Assembly: GCA_018821745.1 (NCBI GenBank)
Contig: JAHJLU010000531.1
Span: 1 to 13,776, forward strand
Length of the DNA: 13,776 nt
Direction: 5' to 3'
From: Myxococcota bacterium
GTDB taxonomy: Bacteria > Myxococcota_A > Polyangia > HGW-17
This document shows, in pieces, positions 13,513 through 13,776 of this stretch. The translations under genes were made by a program, and so were the position numbers. The notes beneath the pieces are model-generated. The model saw only the letters and a program-made list of their open reading frames with translations, was not told the DNA's origin and searched no databases. Within the stretch, counting starts at the first letter, position 1. Each line of letters opens with the position of its first letter.

Positions 13513-13776
13513 ATGTGCAGACCAAATTTTCTCATCATCATCATTGCCTCCTCACTCCTGGCGGTCGCTTGTGGAAAACAGAGCCAGGAGAGTGGTTCAA
13601 AGCCCGCTGGAGATACCAAGGCCGTCTCCCCCAGGGAGGTTCCCCACATGAAGACTCAAGCCTCTATACCCCGGCACATGCCCCACCCCGGGCAGCCGAG
13701 CATGCCTGCCTCTGTGATAACCCCGCCGGCGAAAACCCCACCCGGACCCGAGCATCCCCAAAAGGCCCCCGTGAAA
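13513..13776 (+). CDS. Lipoprotein with Pro-rich linker, cut by the window end
   Basis: The reading frame is open from ATG 13513 to the last base, 88 codons without a stop. It begins MCRPNFLIIII and has lipobox AVAC with lipidated Cys20, then Gly and Lys. What follows is a linker rich in Pro, Lys, Met and His (for example HMPHPGQPSM and TPPAKTPPGPEHP) with no folded domain yet. The composition recalls the linker of the TSP3 lipoprotein at 1948, so an outer-membrane-anchored protein with a domain beyond the edge is likely. There is no strong Shine-Dalgarno. Another frame from ATG 13503 is also open but has no signal sequence. Confidence 0.65.
   Translation, partial: MCRPNFLIIIIASSLLAVACGKQSQESGSKPAGDTKAVSPREVPHMKTQASIPRHMPHPGQPSMPASVITPPAKTPPGPEHPQKAPVK

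Overview
This window looks like chromosomal DNA of a Gram-negative bacterium. Six of the predicted proteins carry lipoprotein signals, and the genome encodes [NiFe]-hydrogenase maturation proteins and a c-di-GMP synthase. The mix of lipoproteins, a thrombospondin type 3 repeat, a leucine-rich-repeat lipoprotein and hyp genes is reminiscent of Myxococcota or Desulfobacterota-type bacteria. That placement is an impression, since no rRNA or other lineage marker is present.

Positions 1-1683 read as a piece of an integron gene-cassette array. A two-domain NadR gene is followed by a structure with attC features (1128-1204) that overlaps its 3' end. Next comes a small AT-rich DUF4288 gene, whose stop codon lies in a second, clearer attC (1585-1683). 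No integrase gene is in the window. From 1684 to 2340 there is a structured non-coding stretch and a lipoprotein with one TSP3 repeat that stops where an OmpA-like domain would be expected. A 10-bp copy of the attC2 core (GGCGTTATGG) lies close to that stop.

From 2395 the sequence looks like ordinary, more GC-rich chromosome. A B12-binding-type radical SAM protein (+) faces, tail to tail, a Memo-family protein (-) that carries a lipoprotein signal, followed on the same strand by a small lipoprotein of unknown function. Across a divergent promoter region lies a two-gene unit (+): a four-helix membrane protein translationally coupled to a lipoprotein made of about 28 tandem leucine-rich repeats.

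The right part is on the minus strand. In transcription order it has an FxLyD-like lipoprotein, hypC, hypD, hypE and a small membrane protein packed as one operon (13283 down to 10253), then a SpoIIAA/STAS-like protein and a GAF-GGDEF diguanylate cyclase (10066 down to 8599). HypC, HypD and HypE together build and carry the Fe(CN)2CO group of [NiFe]-hydrogenases, so a hydrogenase is expected elsewhere in the genome. A further lipoprotein with a proline-rich linker starts at 13513 (+) and runs off the window. I saw no tRNA, rRNA, CRISPR array, transposase or strong Rho-independent terminator.
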